From Alphaproteobacteria bacterium (GTDB lineage Bacteria; Pseudomonadota; Alphaproteobacteria; Micavibrionales; Micavibrionaceae): a stretch of DNA of 5,668 nucleotides. The notes under the pieces were generated by a model that ran no database searches, was not told the origin of the DNA, and saw only the letters and a program-made list of their open reading frames with translations. Shown one piece after another: positions 1 to 5,668 of the stretch. The translations under genes and the position numbers were made by a program. The stretch spans positions 1 to 5,668 of the forward strand of contig JAJFGT010000136.1 of the NCBI GenBank assembly GCA_021776015.1. The letters run 5' to 3'. Within the stretch, counting starts at the first letter, position 1. The number at the start of each line of letters is the position of its first letter.

Positions 1-500
1 CTCACCTTGGTTTTTTTGCCTGTAAAAAAGAATATTTGAGACAAATCCCTGGGCGACTTTGTGGAGAAACAGTTGATGCCGACGGCAAGCGTTCTTTCGT
101 TCTAACACTTTCAACACGAGAACAACATATTCGCCGAGAAAAAGCGACCTCAAATATTTGTACAAATCAGGGATTATGCGCTCTCGCTTTTACTGTTCAT
201 ATGGCACTTCTTGGAGAAGATGGCTTTAAAGATCTAGCAAAAATAAACCATGAAAGAGCATGTTCTCTTTTTGACGCCTTGAAAGATATTGATAAAATAA
301 AAATTCTAAACGGATCGTTTTTCAATGAATTTGTTATTGAACTCCCTTCTTCCTCTAAAGAAATTGTTCAACGCCTTCTCCATAAAGATATTATTGCGGG
401 ATATGCTCTTGAAGACAATAAACTTCTGGTCACAGCCACAGAGATGACAACAGATAAGGATATACAGCTTTTTTGTACAGCGTTGAAAGATATCCTATAA
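1..500 (+). CDS. gcvPA: Glycine dehydrogenase (aminomethyl-transferring) subunit 1, C-terminal part (5' end outside window)
   Basis: This is the 3' end of the gene for the alpha subunit of the split P-protein of the glycine cleavage system, which decarboxylates glycine and passes the aminomethyl group to the lipoyl arm of GcvH. The frame is open from the left edge (first whole codon at 3, reading HLGFFACKKEYLRQIPGRL), so the TTG at 36 is internal and not a start. About 165 of the usual roughly 450 residues are visible. Diagnostic family blocks are PGRLCGETVDADGKRSF, then TREQHIRREKATSNICTNQ and the following GLCALAFTVHMALLG; the C-terminus ends normally at a TAA. In this family the pyridoxal phosphate lysine is carried by subunit 2 (GcvPB), so its absence here is expected. 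GcvPB, which often lies directly downstream, is not in this window: the next gene is a hydrolase. Identity is secure; only the upstream context is unseen. Confidence 0.95.
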   Translation, partial: HLGFFACKKEYLRQIPGRLCGETVDADGKRSFVLTLSTREQHIRREKATSNICTNQGLCALAFTVHMALLGEDGFKDLAKINHERACSLFDALKDIDKIKILNGSFFNEFVIELPSSSKEIVQRLLHKDIIAGYALEDNKLLVTATEMTTDKDIQLFCTALKDIL

Positions 501-501
501 T
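473..501 (+). promoter_or_regulatory. Candidate sigma70-type promoter for the hydrolase-ygjV-panD-mltA run
   Basis: A perfect TATAAT lies at 496-501, overlapping the gcvPA stop codon. Exactly 17 bp upstream is TTGTAC (473-478), which matches the -35 consensus at only three of six positions. A start near 508 would give a leader of about 97 nt before the hydrolase ATG. The 104-bp gap after gcvPA contrasts with the 1-17 nt joins of the following genes, which supports a new transcript beginning here. The weak -35 and the AT-rich background keep this tentative. Confidence 0.4.
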
Positions 502-515
502 ATAGCTTCCAGCGG

Positions 516-521
516 TATAAT
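516..521 (+). promoter_or_regulatory. Second perfect -10 hexamer (TATAAT) in the same gap
   Basis: A second exact TATAAT sits 20 bp after the first. No good -35 is found 16-18 bp upstream, and there is no extended TG motif. TTGAAA at 483-488 is a five-of-six -35 match, but it is 27 bp away, which is too far. It may be an alternative start site or chance in AT-rich DNA. Confidence 0.25.
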
Positions 522-604
522 TCTTACTCTCTTTTACTTACAAAAATATCATTCAAAGCAGTTACAAGCTGTCGGATATTTCAAAAAAAGGTCTCAGTAA
601 TCAT

Positions 605-1336
605 ATGATAGAAAAACAAATATATATCGACACGCCTGATGGAAAAAAGATATTTTGCGCGGTTGATCAGGTAGAAGAGTCTCCTTCAAAGAAAGCTGTG
701 GTCATTGCACATGGACTCACAGGCAATCCTATGGAACATATGCATATGATTGCACGCAATTACTTCGTTGAACGTGGCTATGATGTGTACCGCCTCGCCT
801 TTTACTGGGATGGAGAGGACACACGAAAACTTGATGAGTGCACTGTTAAGATACACGCACAAGATCTCTCTCAAATCCTTAATATGGTCAAAGAAAAACA
901 TCCTCAAGTTTTCTGTGTAGGGCATAGCTATGGAGGGCTTACACTCCTTCTTACAAATCCAAATATTTCAGCTCTGAGTTTTTGGGATTCCTCTTATGTT
1001 CCTGAATGGTTCGAGGAAGAATATTCTCAACTTAAGGGAACAAACTATTGTGTTTTACCGTGGGGAAGCCATCACCTCATTAATCCTGCTATGATTCAAG
1101 AGGCCAAAGACTTAGATGAAGTCGCCTGCAAAGAACTCGCTCAAAATATTACAACCCCTTCACAAATTATCATTGCGCAAAAAACAAATACGACCCCCTA
1201 CCGCAAAGATCTTTATAAACATATAAAAGTAGACAAAGAGCTTGTTGAAATTGAAGGGGCGGATCACTGCTTTTATCTAGGCAATAGCTTACAAACTTTG
1301 TTAGACACAACACACAAATGGTTTGAAAGATTTTAA
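605..1336 (+). CDS. Alpha/beta-hydrolase fold protein
   Basis: The 243-residue product is a cytoplasmic alpha/beta hydrolase with no signal peptide. In order it shows the HGLTG oxyanion-hole segment (36-40) after strand AVVIA, the nucleophile elbow GHSYGG (106-111, Ser108), and a C-terminal GADHCF with His221 as catalytic base. The usual acid after strand 7 is absent: the segment IIIAQKTNTTP (188-198) has no Asp or Glu. Asp128 in SFWDSS, after the likely strand 6, is the best candidate acid. The substrate cannot be read from sequence; esterase, thioesterase or acylpeptide-type activity are all possible. ATG 605 is preceded by a weak AAAGG about 13 nt upstream. The stop overlaps the next start by one base (TAATG), implying translational coupling. 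Fold assignment is firm and function is open. Confidence 0.85.
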   Translation: MIEKQIYIDTPDGKKIFCAVDQVEESPSKKAVVIAHGLTGNPMEHMHMIARNYFVERGYDVYRLAFYWDGEDTRKLDECTVKIHAQDLSQILNMVKEKHPQVFCVGHSYGGLTLLLTNPNISALSFWDSSYVPEWFEEEYSQLKGTNYCVLPWGSHHLINPAMIQEAKDLDEVACKELAQNITTPSQIIIAQKTNTTPYRKDLYKHIKVDKELVEIEGADHCFYLGNSLQTLLDTTHKWFERF

Positions 1337-1866
1337 TGTCCTTTTTTGCTCCCGTCGATTTGGTCTTATTACTTTCTGGTATTCTTGGCTTCTATGCTTT
1401 TCAAACCAAGGGACGACGGCGCATGCTGTCATTTAAAATTAGTGCAGATGGACTCTATGCCCTTTATCTTTTTCTTTTAGGAGGATATGCAGGAGCTCTG
1501 AGTGTTTGTATTGCCGTCCTTGGAGGCGCTGTCCAAGTTGTGACGCCACCGCACCTTCTGCGAAAGACCATTCCTTATCGTTTTGTTATTGCCTGTCTTT
1601 TAAGTGTTGTCGGCGCTGCTCTTCTCGCTCGAAACATGACAGATCTCTACCCTTTTGCTGCTGTGATTTTATCTCGATTTGTTGAGCTTTTTCATTCAAC
1701 ATTGATTATTCGCATCGGCTTTTTTTGCGCATCCCTCCCTTGGCTTGTCTATAATTACTCCAATGGATTTTATCTTGCGATGATCTTTGGAATCTTTATG
1801 ATGGGCGCAATATTATTAGGGGTTTTTAGAAACGAGCGGCGCCTTCCTAAAGATCCGATACCATAA
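1336..1866 (+). CDS. YgjV-family inner membrane protein
   Basis: This 176-residue protein is almost entirely hydrophobic, with about six or seven membrane segments (roughly 7-24, 38-55, 56-72, 83-99, 104-119, 124-141, 146-164). A basic loop (KGRRR, 25-29) and a basic tail (RNERR) fit a polytopic inner-membrane protein. Its pattern matches the YgjV family as I know it: a short leading helix, a GLYALYLFLLGGYAGALS helix pair, and a closing block with Arg126, Trp136, Tyr139 and Asn140 followed by a helix ending GVFRN. The family has no established biochemical role that I can state. The ATG shares its A with the upstream TAA stop, and no separate Shine-Dalgarno is evident, so translation is probably coupled to the hydrolase. 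Some other small multi-pass family remains possible. Confidence 0.6.
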   Translation: MSFFAPVDLVLLLSGILGFYAFQTKGRRRMLSFKISADGLYALYLFLLGGYAGALSVCIAVLGGAVQVVTPPHLLRKTIPYRFVIACLLSVVGAALLARNMTDLYPFAAVILSRFVELFHSTLIIRIGFFCASLPWLVYNYSNGFYLAMIFGIFMMGAILLGVFRNERRLPKDPIP

Positions 1867-1883
1867 GATAAGAGGGGATATTT

Positions 1884-2240
1884 ATGATCTTAACGATGCT
1901 AAAATCAAAAATTCATAGAGCAACGGTTACACAGTGTGATCTCCACTATGAAGGCTCTATCACCGTTGATGAGGACCTCCTTAATCAGGCAAATATTCTT
2001 CCTCATGAACAGGTTGATGTTCTAAATATTAATAATGGAAGTCGTTTTACAACGTATGCTATCCAAGGAGAACGAGGATCTGGAATCATTGGCATCAATG
2101 GAGCTGCTGCCCGTCTAGCACAAAAAGGAGACCTCATTATTATTTGCGCCTATGCTACAATGGATGAAACTGAGGCCAAAGATTTCACACCGAATGTCCT
2201 TCTTATGAATGATAAAAACTACCCAACCAACACTCTTTAG
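1884..2240 (+). CDS. panD: Aspartate 1-decarboxylase proenzyme
   Basis: PanD decarboxylates L-aspartate to beta-alanine, the amine half of pantothenate and so of coenzyme A. It is made as an inactive pi-protein that cuts itself between Gly and Ser to create an N-terminal pyruvoyl group. The 118-residue length is typical. All expected residues are present at E. coli-like positions: Lys9, the cleavage site YEGS with Gly24-Ser25, Arg54, Thr57, Tyr58, and Asn72 in the INGAAA block. The C-terminal PNVLLM strand is also present. ATG 1884 is preceded by AGGGG (1873-1877) with 6 nt spacing, the best ribosome site in the window. No other pantothenate gene (panB, panC, panE) lies nearby. The 3' end supplies the ribosome site of mltA. 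Identity is essentially certain. Confidence 0.97.
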   Translation: MILTMLKSKIHRATVTQCDLHYEGSITVDEDLLNQANILPHEQVDVLNINNGSRFTTYAIQGERGSGIIGINGAAARLAQKGDLIIICAYATMDETEAKDFTPNVLLMNDKNYPTNTL

Positions 2241-2242
2241 GA
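2239..2242 (+). promoter_or_regulatory. Ribosome binding site for mltA overlapping the panD stop
   Basis: AGGA at 2239-2242 straddles the panD TAG (2238-2240) and lies 5 nt before ATG 2248. It decides the mltA start: the alternative in-frame ATG at 2209 lies inside panD with no Shine-Dalgarno before it and would add 13 polar residues ahead of the signal peptide. Confidence 0.65.
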
Positions 2243-2247
2243 TTCCT

Positions 2248-3417
2248 ATGAACAAAATAACATTTTCTTTTATACCCTCTTTATGTTGTGCCTTTCTCCT
2301 TTGGGGATGTGAAACGAGCCAACATACTCCAGAACCATTAGAGAGTGGCTATAACCTTAGCCCCCTCTCCTTTTTACATCTATCAGGATGGCAAGATCAG
2401 CCATCAGATAAGGATTTAGAAGGATTTGTTTTGGCCTTTGAAAAATCCTGTAACCGTATACAGAAGAAAAACCCTAAAGCACTCTTGGGACAAGAACCAG
2501 AATGGGGAACAATTGGACAATGGCAATCTATCTGCCAAACACTCCCAAAACAAGATATTGCACCATGGATAGAAAATAATTTTCAACCCTACAAAGTTAC
2601 AAATAAAGCCAATGATCCAGAAGGCTTATTCACAGGCTACTATGAGGCCTCTCTCAATGGCTCTACCATGCAAACAGAGCGTTACCACGTCCCACTACGA
2701 GAAAAACCACAGGACCTTATCAGTGTTGATTTAGGCCTCTTCCGTGATGCTCTAAAGGGACAACGTATTGCAGGGCGTATTGTCGAGGACAAACTTCGCC
2801 CTTATGAAGATCGATCTGAAATTATTGCTCAAAAGATGCCTTTAAAATATGATCAAACTTTAATGTGGGTTGATAGCCCTATTGATGCCTTTTTCTTAGA
2901 AATCCAAGGATCAGGAATTGTTCAAATGCCGGATGGCTCGGCACAACGTGTCGGATATGCTGGGCAGAATGGGCATGAATATACAGCCATTGGACGGACT
3001 CTTATTGATATGGGAGAACTGACAAAAGACACTGTCTCCATGTCATCCATTCGGACATGGCTAGAGTCCCATCCTGATAAAGCACAAGACCTTATGAATA
3101 AAAATCGTTCCTATGTATTTTTTAGAAAACTCAATACAACAGGGCCTCTTGGGGCAGAAGGTGTTCCTCTCACGCCAGAATTTTCTTTGGCGATCGATAG
3201 AGGACTTTATCCTTATGGCATGCCTATTTGGATTGACGTTGAAAGCCCCCTCGAGAACCAACCCAACATACAACGTCTAATGGTTGCTCAGGATACAGGT
3301 GGAGCTATTAAAGGCGCTGTCCGTGGAGATGTGTTTTGGGGCTATGGAGCACACGCAGCATCAATGGCTGGCAATATGAAATCAAAAGGACAGATGGTCG
3401 TATTTGTCCCTAAGTAA
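2248..3417 (+). CDS. mltA: Membrane-bound lytic murein transglycosylase A, probable outer-membrane lipoprotein
   Basis: MltA cleaves the glycan strand of peptidoglycan between MurNAc and GlcNAc, forming 1,6-anhydro-MurNAc ends, during wall growth and turnover. From ATG 2248 the product has 389 residues, close to family size. It opens with a hydrophobic signal ending LLWGC (Cys21 as likely lipidation site, Glu at +2 permitting outer-membrane sorting). The MltA domain shows GLFTGYYE (126-133) and DAFFLEIQGSG (213-223), then SYVFFR (288-293) and GPLGAEGVPLTP. The C-terminal 3D domain has AQDTGGAIKGAVRGD, with Asp349 and Asp361; the latter aligns with the catalytic Asp308 of E. coli MltA by my reading. 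The closing block runs GYGAHAASMAGNM to VFVPK. A longer form from 2209 would overlap panD by 32 nt and is less likely. The gene ends the four-gene run. Confidence 0.95.
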   Translation: MNKITFSFIPSLCCAFLLWGCETSQHTPEPLESGYNLSPLSFLHLSGWQDQPSDKDLEGFVLAFEKSCNRIQKKNPKALLGQEPEWGTIGQWQSICQTLPKQDIAPWIENNFQPYKVTNKANDPEGLFTGYYEASLNGSTMQTERYHVPLREKPQDLISVDLGLFRDALKGQRIAGRIVEDKLRPYEDRSEIIAQKMPLKYDQTLMWVDSPIDAFFLEIQGSGIVQMPDGSAQRVGYAGQNGHEYTAIGRTLIDMGELTKDTVSMSSIRTWLESHPDKAQDLMNKNRSYVFFRKLNTTGPLGAEGVPLTPEFSLAIDRGLYPYGMPIWIDVESPLENQPNIQRLMVAQDTGGAIKGAVRGDVFWGYGAHAASMAGNMKSKGQMVVFVPK

Positions 3418-3447
3418 CAAATAATAACTTAATCATAACGCTCTACT

Positions 3448-4698
3448 TTACTCTCCAGCTACTTTCTTTTGAGACTCAAGTAATTCTGGAGAGGATAAGT
3501 TCCGTGTCGTGGTTTTAACCAGCTGGATAGTTTCAATATCTTTATGCCCACTGGCCACCTCATAATCTTTGAATCGCCGTGCTTGTGGAAGGACATTACT
3601 TTCTAAAGATCCAATCGCTTGGTTATAACTTCCAATGGCTTTCTCAAGGCCTTTTCCTACATTATCCATATGTCCGCCAAAGGTTGAAACTCGTTTATAG
3701 AGTTCCTGCCCTAGCTCTGAAATTTCACGTGCACTATCGGCCAATTTTTCCTGTGACCAACCATACATCACAGCCTTACACAGAGAAATCAGTGTTGTCG
3801 GAGATGATGGAATCACTTTTTCAATAACACCCGCTTCAATCAAAGACGGGTCTCGTTCAAGAGCAGCAGAAAAATAACTTTCCCCTGGAAGAAACATAAT
3901 CACGAACTCAGGGCTTTCAAAATTTTTCCAATAAGATTTAGCGCCCAGCTTTTTTAAATGGTCTTTGACATGTCGTGCATGTGTATCTAAATGCTGGAGG
4001 CGCTGCTCATCTGTTGTGTCGTCTTTAAACGCATTTAAATAGGCATCGATGGGGGCTTTGGAATCAATAATAATTTGTTTTTTCCCAGGAAGCTCAATAA
4101 TAACATCAGGACGTTGCCCCTCAATGGTCACTTGTTGACGAAAGTGAACACCTTCCACCATACCAGCCATTTCCAAACACCGTTTTAATTGCATTTCTCC
4201 CCATTGACCTCTTGCAGACGGCGAGCGTAGCGCCTGTACCAAAGAAGATGTTTCTTGTCGCAACTTCATTTGGTCTTGTGTCATTCCAGAGATTTGCGTT
4301 CTCAGCTCCGAATAGGCGGATAAACGTGCTTTTTCTAATTCTCCTAACTTTTCACCCATTGTTGAAAGCGTCTTATTCACAGGATCGATAAGATCAGAGA
4401 TAGCTTTTTGTCTTTTTTCTAGCTCATAAGCGCTGTTATTCTGGCTTTGTGTTAATTTTTCTTGAGCCAACTGTAGAAACTGCTCGGAGCTTTTGCGTAA
4501 GGCATCTTGTGCTAAACCATCAAAGGTTTGCCCCAAAGTTTGAAATTGTTGTGTCATCTGTGACTTTTCTTTTTCCAATTTGATAACCCAGCGCATAAAG
4601 AAAAATCCAGCACATAAGACTCCAAGAGCTCCTCCAACAAGAAGTCCCTGCATTTGTGTGTCAAACATGACTTGAAAAGAATCGTATATTTTTTGCAT
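3448..4698 (-). CDS. rmuC: DNA recombination protein RmuC
   Basis: RmuC-family proteins limit recombination at inverted repeats in E. coli and are predicted nucleases of the PD-(D/E)xK type; direct activity is poorly established. From ATG 4698 the product has 416 residues. It has an N-terminal membrane anchor (about 18-39, GLLVGGALGVLCAGFFF), a long charged and Gln-rich coiled-coil region (about 40-160), then the RmuC core. The core shows RGQWGE (163-168), RPDVIIELP (196-204, Asp198), IIIDSKAP (Asp212, Lys214) and FLPGESYF (269-276), followed by a helical tail. Asp198, Asp212 and Lys214 form the expected metal-nuclease signature. An in-frame TTG at 4734 would add 12 polar residues (SHRHPPCNN and so on), but it overlaps a good -35 element, so ATG 4698 is preferred. 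It is convergent with mltA and divergent from the next gene. Confidence 0.95.
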   Translation of the reverse strand: MQKIYDSFQVMFDTQMQGLLVGGALGVLCAGFFFMRWVIKLEKEKSQMTQQFQTLGQTFDGLAQDALRKSSEQFLQLAQEKLTQSQNNSAYELEKRQKAISDLIDPVNKTLSTMGEKLGELEKARLSAYSELRTQISGMTQDQMKLRQETSSLVQALRSPSARGQWGEMQLKRCLEMAGMVEGVHFRQQVTIEGQRPDVIIELPGKKQIIIDSKAPIDAYLNAFKDDTTDEQRLQHLDTHARHVKDHLKKLGAKSYWKNFESPEFVIMFLPGESYFSAALERDPSLIEAGVIEKVIPSSPTTLISLCKAVMYGWSQEKLADSAREISELGQELYKRVSTFGGHMDNVGKGLEKAIGSYNQAIGSLESNVLPQARRFKDYEVASGHKDIETIQLVKTTTRNLSSPELLESQKKVAGE

Positions 4699-4704
4699 GA
4701 AACT

Positions 4705-4734
4705 ATTATTGCATGGGGGGTGACGATGTGACAA
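4705..4734 (-). promoter_or_regulatory. Strong candidate promoter for rmuC, placing transcription start at or next to the ATG
   Basis: Read on the minus strand, TTGTCA (plus 4729-4734, five of six to the -35 consensus) is followed by 18 bp and then AATAAT (plus 4705-4710, five of six to the -10). Only six bases (AGTTTC) separate the -10 from ATG 4698, so the predicted start falls at about 4698-4699 and the message would be leaderless. No Shine-Dalgarno is visible before that ATG, which agrees. Confidence 0.5.
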
Positions 4735-4750
4735 CTCTCATGTTAAACTT

Positions 4751-5437
4751 ATGAGCATGACTGATTCATACCATCACTCCAGAGGCAACGCTGTTATTAT
4801 TATTTTAATTTCAGTTGCTCTCTTTGCTGCCCTGACATTTACCCTTACAAAATCTATGCGAGGAGGACATTCCTCTGAAATCACACAAGCCTCCATAGAA
4901 CAGCATACGTCTGACCTTCTTACTTATGCAGCAACAGCTGAATCGGTAGTGGAACAAATGCTTTTCAATGGGAGTACAATGGATACGATTGACCCCATTC
5001 TCCCCTCTGATGTTAATTTCGAAGTAGGAGAAGACATTCATAAACTTTTTCATACCAGTGGAGGTGGATTAAATTACAAACCAGCCAAGGAACCTCCTTT
5101 TGTTCTTATATCCCCCGCCCCTGCTGTTCAAAGCGCATGGGTTGTAACGAATGCTACGGATGTCGAGTGGACAATTACAACAGCTAACGATCTCCTTTTA
5201 ACTGCCTTTGGGATTGAAGAATCTATTTGTGCCAAGATCAATGAGAAAATTACAGGATCAACGACAATCCCTGTTCTTCTTGGGGCTGGTTTTGCAGATA
5301 GAGCCTTCGCTGAGGAGCCTGCGGCTTCTGACCTTACGGCTGTAAAATGTGCTGCCTGTGAAGGCTTTCCTGCATTATGCGTCACCAATGACACGGCAGA
5401 TCGTTGGTATTTTTACTCCATTATTGGATCACGATAA
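4751..5437 (+). CDS. Pilin-like protein with single N-terminal membrane anchor, function unknown
   Basis: This 228-residue protein has a short hydrophilic leader (MSMTDSYHHSRGN), one strong hydrophobic helix (about 14-33, AVIIILISVALFAALTFTL), and an external-type domain. The layout, RGN then a helix then a small-residue and charged amphipathic stretch, resembles type IV pilin-like or pseudopilin proteins. The Glu at +5 and the FTLIE motif of true pilins are absent. Other visible features are a SGGGLNY segment (103-109), a CAKIN segment (160-164), and a C-terminal CAACEGFPALC cluster (Cys200, 203, 210) that could form disulfides outside the cytoplasm. The end, RWYFYSIIGSR, is aromatic like a final beta strand. 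I recall similar unnamed proteins in AT-rich alphaproteobacteria but cannot name a family. Starts at 4751 or 4757 (ATG GCx2 codons apart) are both possible, and neither has a Shine-Dalgarno. It appears to be a single-gene unit ended by the hairpin at 5454. Confidence 0.75.
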   Translation: MSMTDSYHHSRGNAVIIILISVALFAALTFTLTKSMRGGHSSEITQASIEQHTSDLLTYAATAESVVEQMLFNGSTMDTIDPILPSDVNFEVGEDIHKLFHTSGGGLNYKPAKEPPFVLISPAPAVQSAWVVTNATDVEWTITTANDLLLTAFGIEESICAKINEKITGSTTIPVLLGAGFADRAFAEEPAASDLTAVKCAACEGFPALCVTNDTADRWYFYSIIGSR

Positions 5438-5453
5438 GAATTGAATCAAATAT

Positions 5454-5479
5454 AAGGTCACGGAGTAACCTGTGACCTT
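5454..5479 (+). terminator. Hairpin terminator after the pilin-like gene
   Basis: AAGGTCAC (5454-5461) and GTGACCTT (5472-5479) form a perfect 8-bp inverted repeat with a 10-nt loop. Two further GG-CC pairs inside the loop are possible with a one-base bulge. It begins 17 nt after the stop codon. The following tract (TATTAG) is only weakly T-rich, so termination may be inefficient or need Rho. Because the stem is symmetric, with an A-rich stretch upstream, it could also act on the opposite strand. Confidence 0.55.
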
Positions 5480-5497
5480 TATTAGCAAAATATAAAC

Positions 5498-5529
5498 ATC
5501 TCTAGCTTACTCTAGGAGATCATTGATCT
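5498..5529 (+). repeat. Two overlapping small inverted repeats in the spacer before the last gene
   Basis: ATCTC-TAG (5498-5505) pairs with CTA-g-GAGAT (5512-5520) around a 6-nt loop with one bulged G. AGATC (5517-5521) pairs with GATCT (5525-5529) around ATT. They share bases 5517-5520, so only one can form at a time. The stems are short and AT-rich, and chance is a real possibility. The rest of the 5438-5561 spacer is AT-rich; TATAAA at 5491-5496 lacks a -35 partner, so I call no promoter there. Confidence 0.3.
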
Positions 5530-5561
5530 AATAAATTTTACAACAGATTCCGTAGTACATA

Positions 5562-5668
5562 ATGACAAACGATACAATAAATACAAAAACATCAGATAAG
5601 CATGTCACTCATAGAGATATTCTAGCGTTCACGTGGCATTATTGGAAACGCCATAAGAAACTCCTCTT
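5562..5668 (+). CDS. N-terminal fragment of a gene running off the right edge, possibly an ABC transporter permease/ATPase
   Basis: An ATG at 5562 opens a frame that stays open to the window edge (35 codons). An in-frame TAG at 5553-5555 closes the frame upstream, so no earlier start is available. The product begins with a polar Thr- and Lys-rich leader (MTNDTINTKTSDKHV) and continues ILAFTWHYWKRHKKLL. That pattern, an aromatic and basic amphipathic segment just before where a first membrane helix would start, is familiar from MsbA-like ABC exporters that fuse membrane and ATPase domains. No membrane helix, Walker motif or other diagnostic site is visible, so the functional name is a guess. 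No Shine-Dalgarno is seen before the ATG; an AGGAG at 5514-5518 is too far away. Confidence 0.5.
   Translation, partial: MTNDTINTKTSDKHVTHRDILAFTWHYWKRHKKLL

Noticed and set aside
737..748. Perfect 12-bp palindrome CATATGCATATG
   Set aside because: It falls within the hydrolase coding sequence and simply encodes His-Met-His-Met; no partner site or regulatory context is seen.
2209..2247. Longer mltA starting at ATG 2209 inside panD
   Set aside because: It has no Shine-Dalgarno, overlaps panD by 32 nt and puts 13 polar residues before the signal peptide; ATG 2248 has AGGA at 5 nt.
3418..3447. Possible bidirectional terminator between convergent mltA and rmuC
   Set aside because: The 30 bp contain no stem of useful length and no T run; the AGTAA/TTACT pairing is too short with too large a loop.
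3579..3827. Plus-strand open frame of 82 codons inside rmuC
   Set aside because: It is antisense to the conserved RmuC core and has no family resemblance.
4699..4734. Longer rmuC from TTG 4734
   Set aside because: It is a rare start codon coinciding with a good -35 box, adds 12 residues unlike a RmuC N-terminus, and is not needed for the anchor helix.
5128..5394. Minus-strand open frame of 88 codons inside the pilin-like gene
   Set aside because: It lies fully antisense to a better-supported gene, has no recognisable motif and no ribosome site; likely a shadow frame.

Overview
The window reads as ordinary chromosomal DNA of a Gram-negative bacterium with fairly AT-rich sequence. An outer-membrane-type lytic transglycosylase (MltA), a RmuC protein and the split form of glycine dehydrogenase together fit an alphaproteobacterium. 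A GN-AVIIILISVALFAAL type N-terminal anchor resembles small pilin-like proteins I associate with Micavibrio-like and other AT-rich alphaproteobacterial lineages. This placement is inference from family resemblance; there is no rRNA or marker gene here to settle it.

Layout. (1) Positions 1-500 hold the 3' end of gcvPA (glycine cleavage P-protein, subunit 1). (2) A 104-bp gap carries two perfect TATAAT hexamers and probably starts a new transcript. (3) Positions 605-3417 are a tight same-strand run of four genes: an alpha/beta hydrolase, a YgjV-like membrane protein, panD (aspartate 1-decarboxylase) and mltA. The joins are a 1-nt overlap, a 17-nt gap and a 7-nt gap, so they are very likely co-transcribed. 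(4) rmuC lies convergent to them on the minus strand (3448-4698), with only 30 bp and no visible terminator between it and mltA. (5) A 52-bp divergent gap separates rmuC from a pilin-like single-anchor protein of unknown function (4751-5437). (6) A hairpin terminator follows at 5454-5479, then an AT-rich spacer, then the first 35 codons of a gene that may encode an ABC transporter (5562 to the edge).

The four-gene run does not form one pathway: PanD makes beta-alanine for pantothenate and coenzyme A, MltA trims peptidoglycan at the outer membrane, and the other two are an unspecified hydrolase and a poorly characterised membrane protein. They look like housekeeping genes sharing a transcript. 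I see no mobile element, tRNA, rRNA, CRISPR array or defence cassette, and no convincing new multi-gene system. The points most worth checking are the uncharacterised pilin-like protein, a predicted leaderless rmuC transcript, and the hydrolase whose catalytic acid seems to have moved. No stretch longer than 300 bases lacks a gene.
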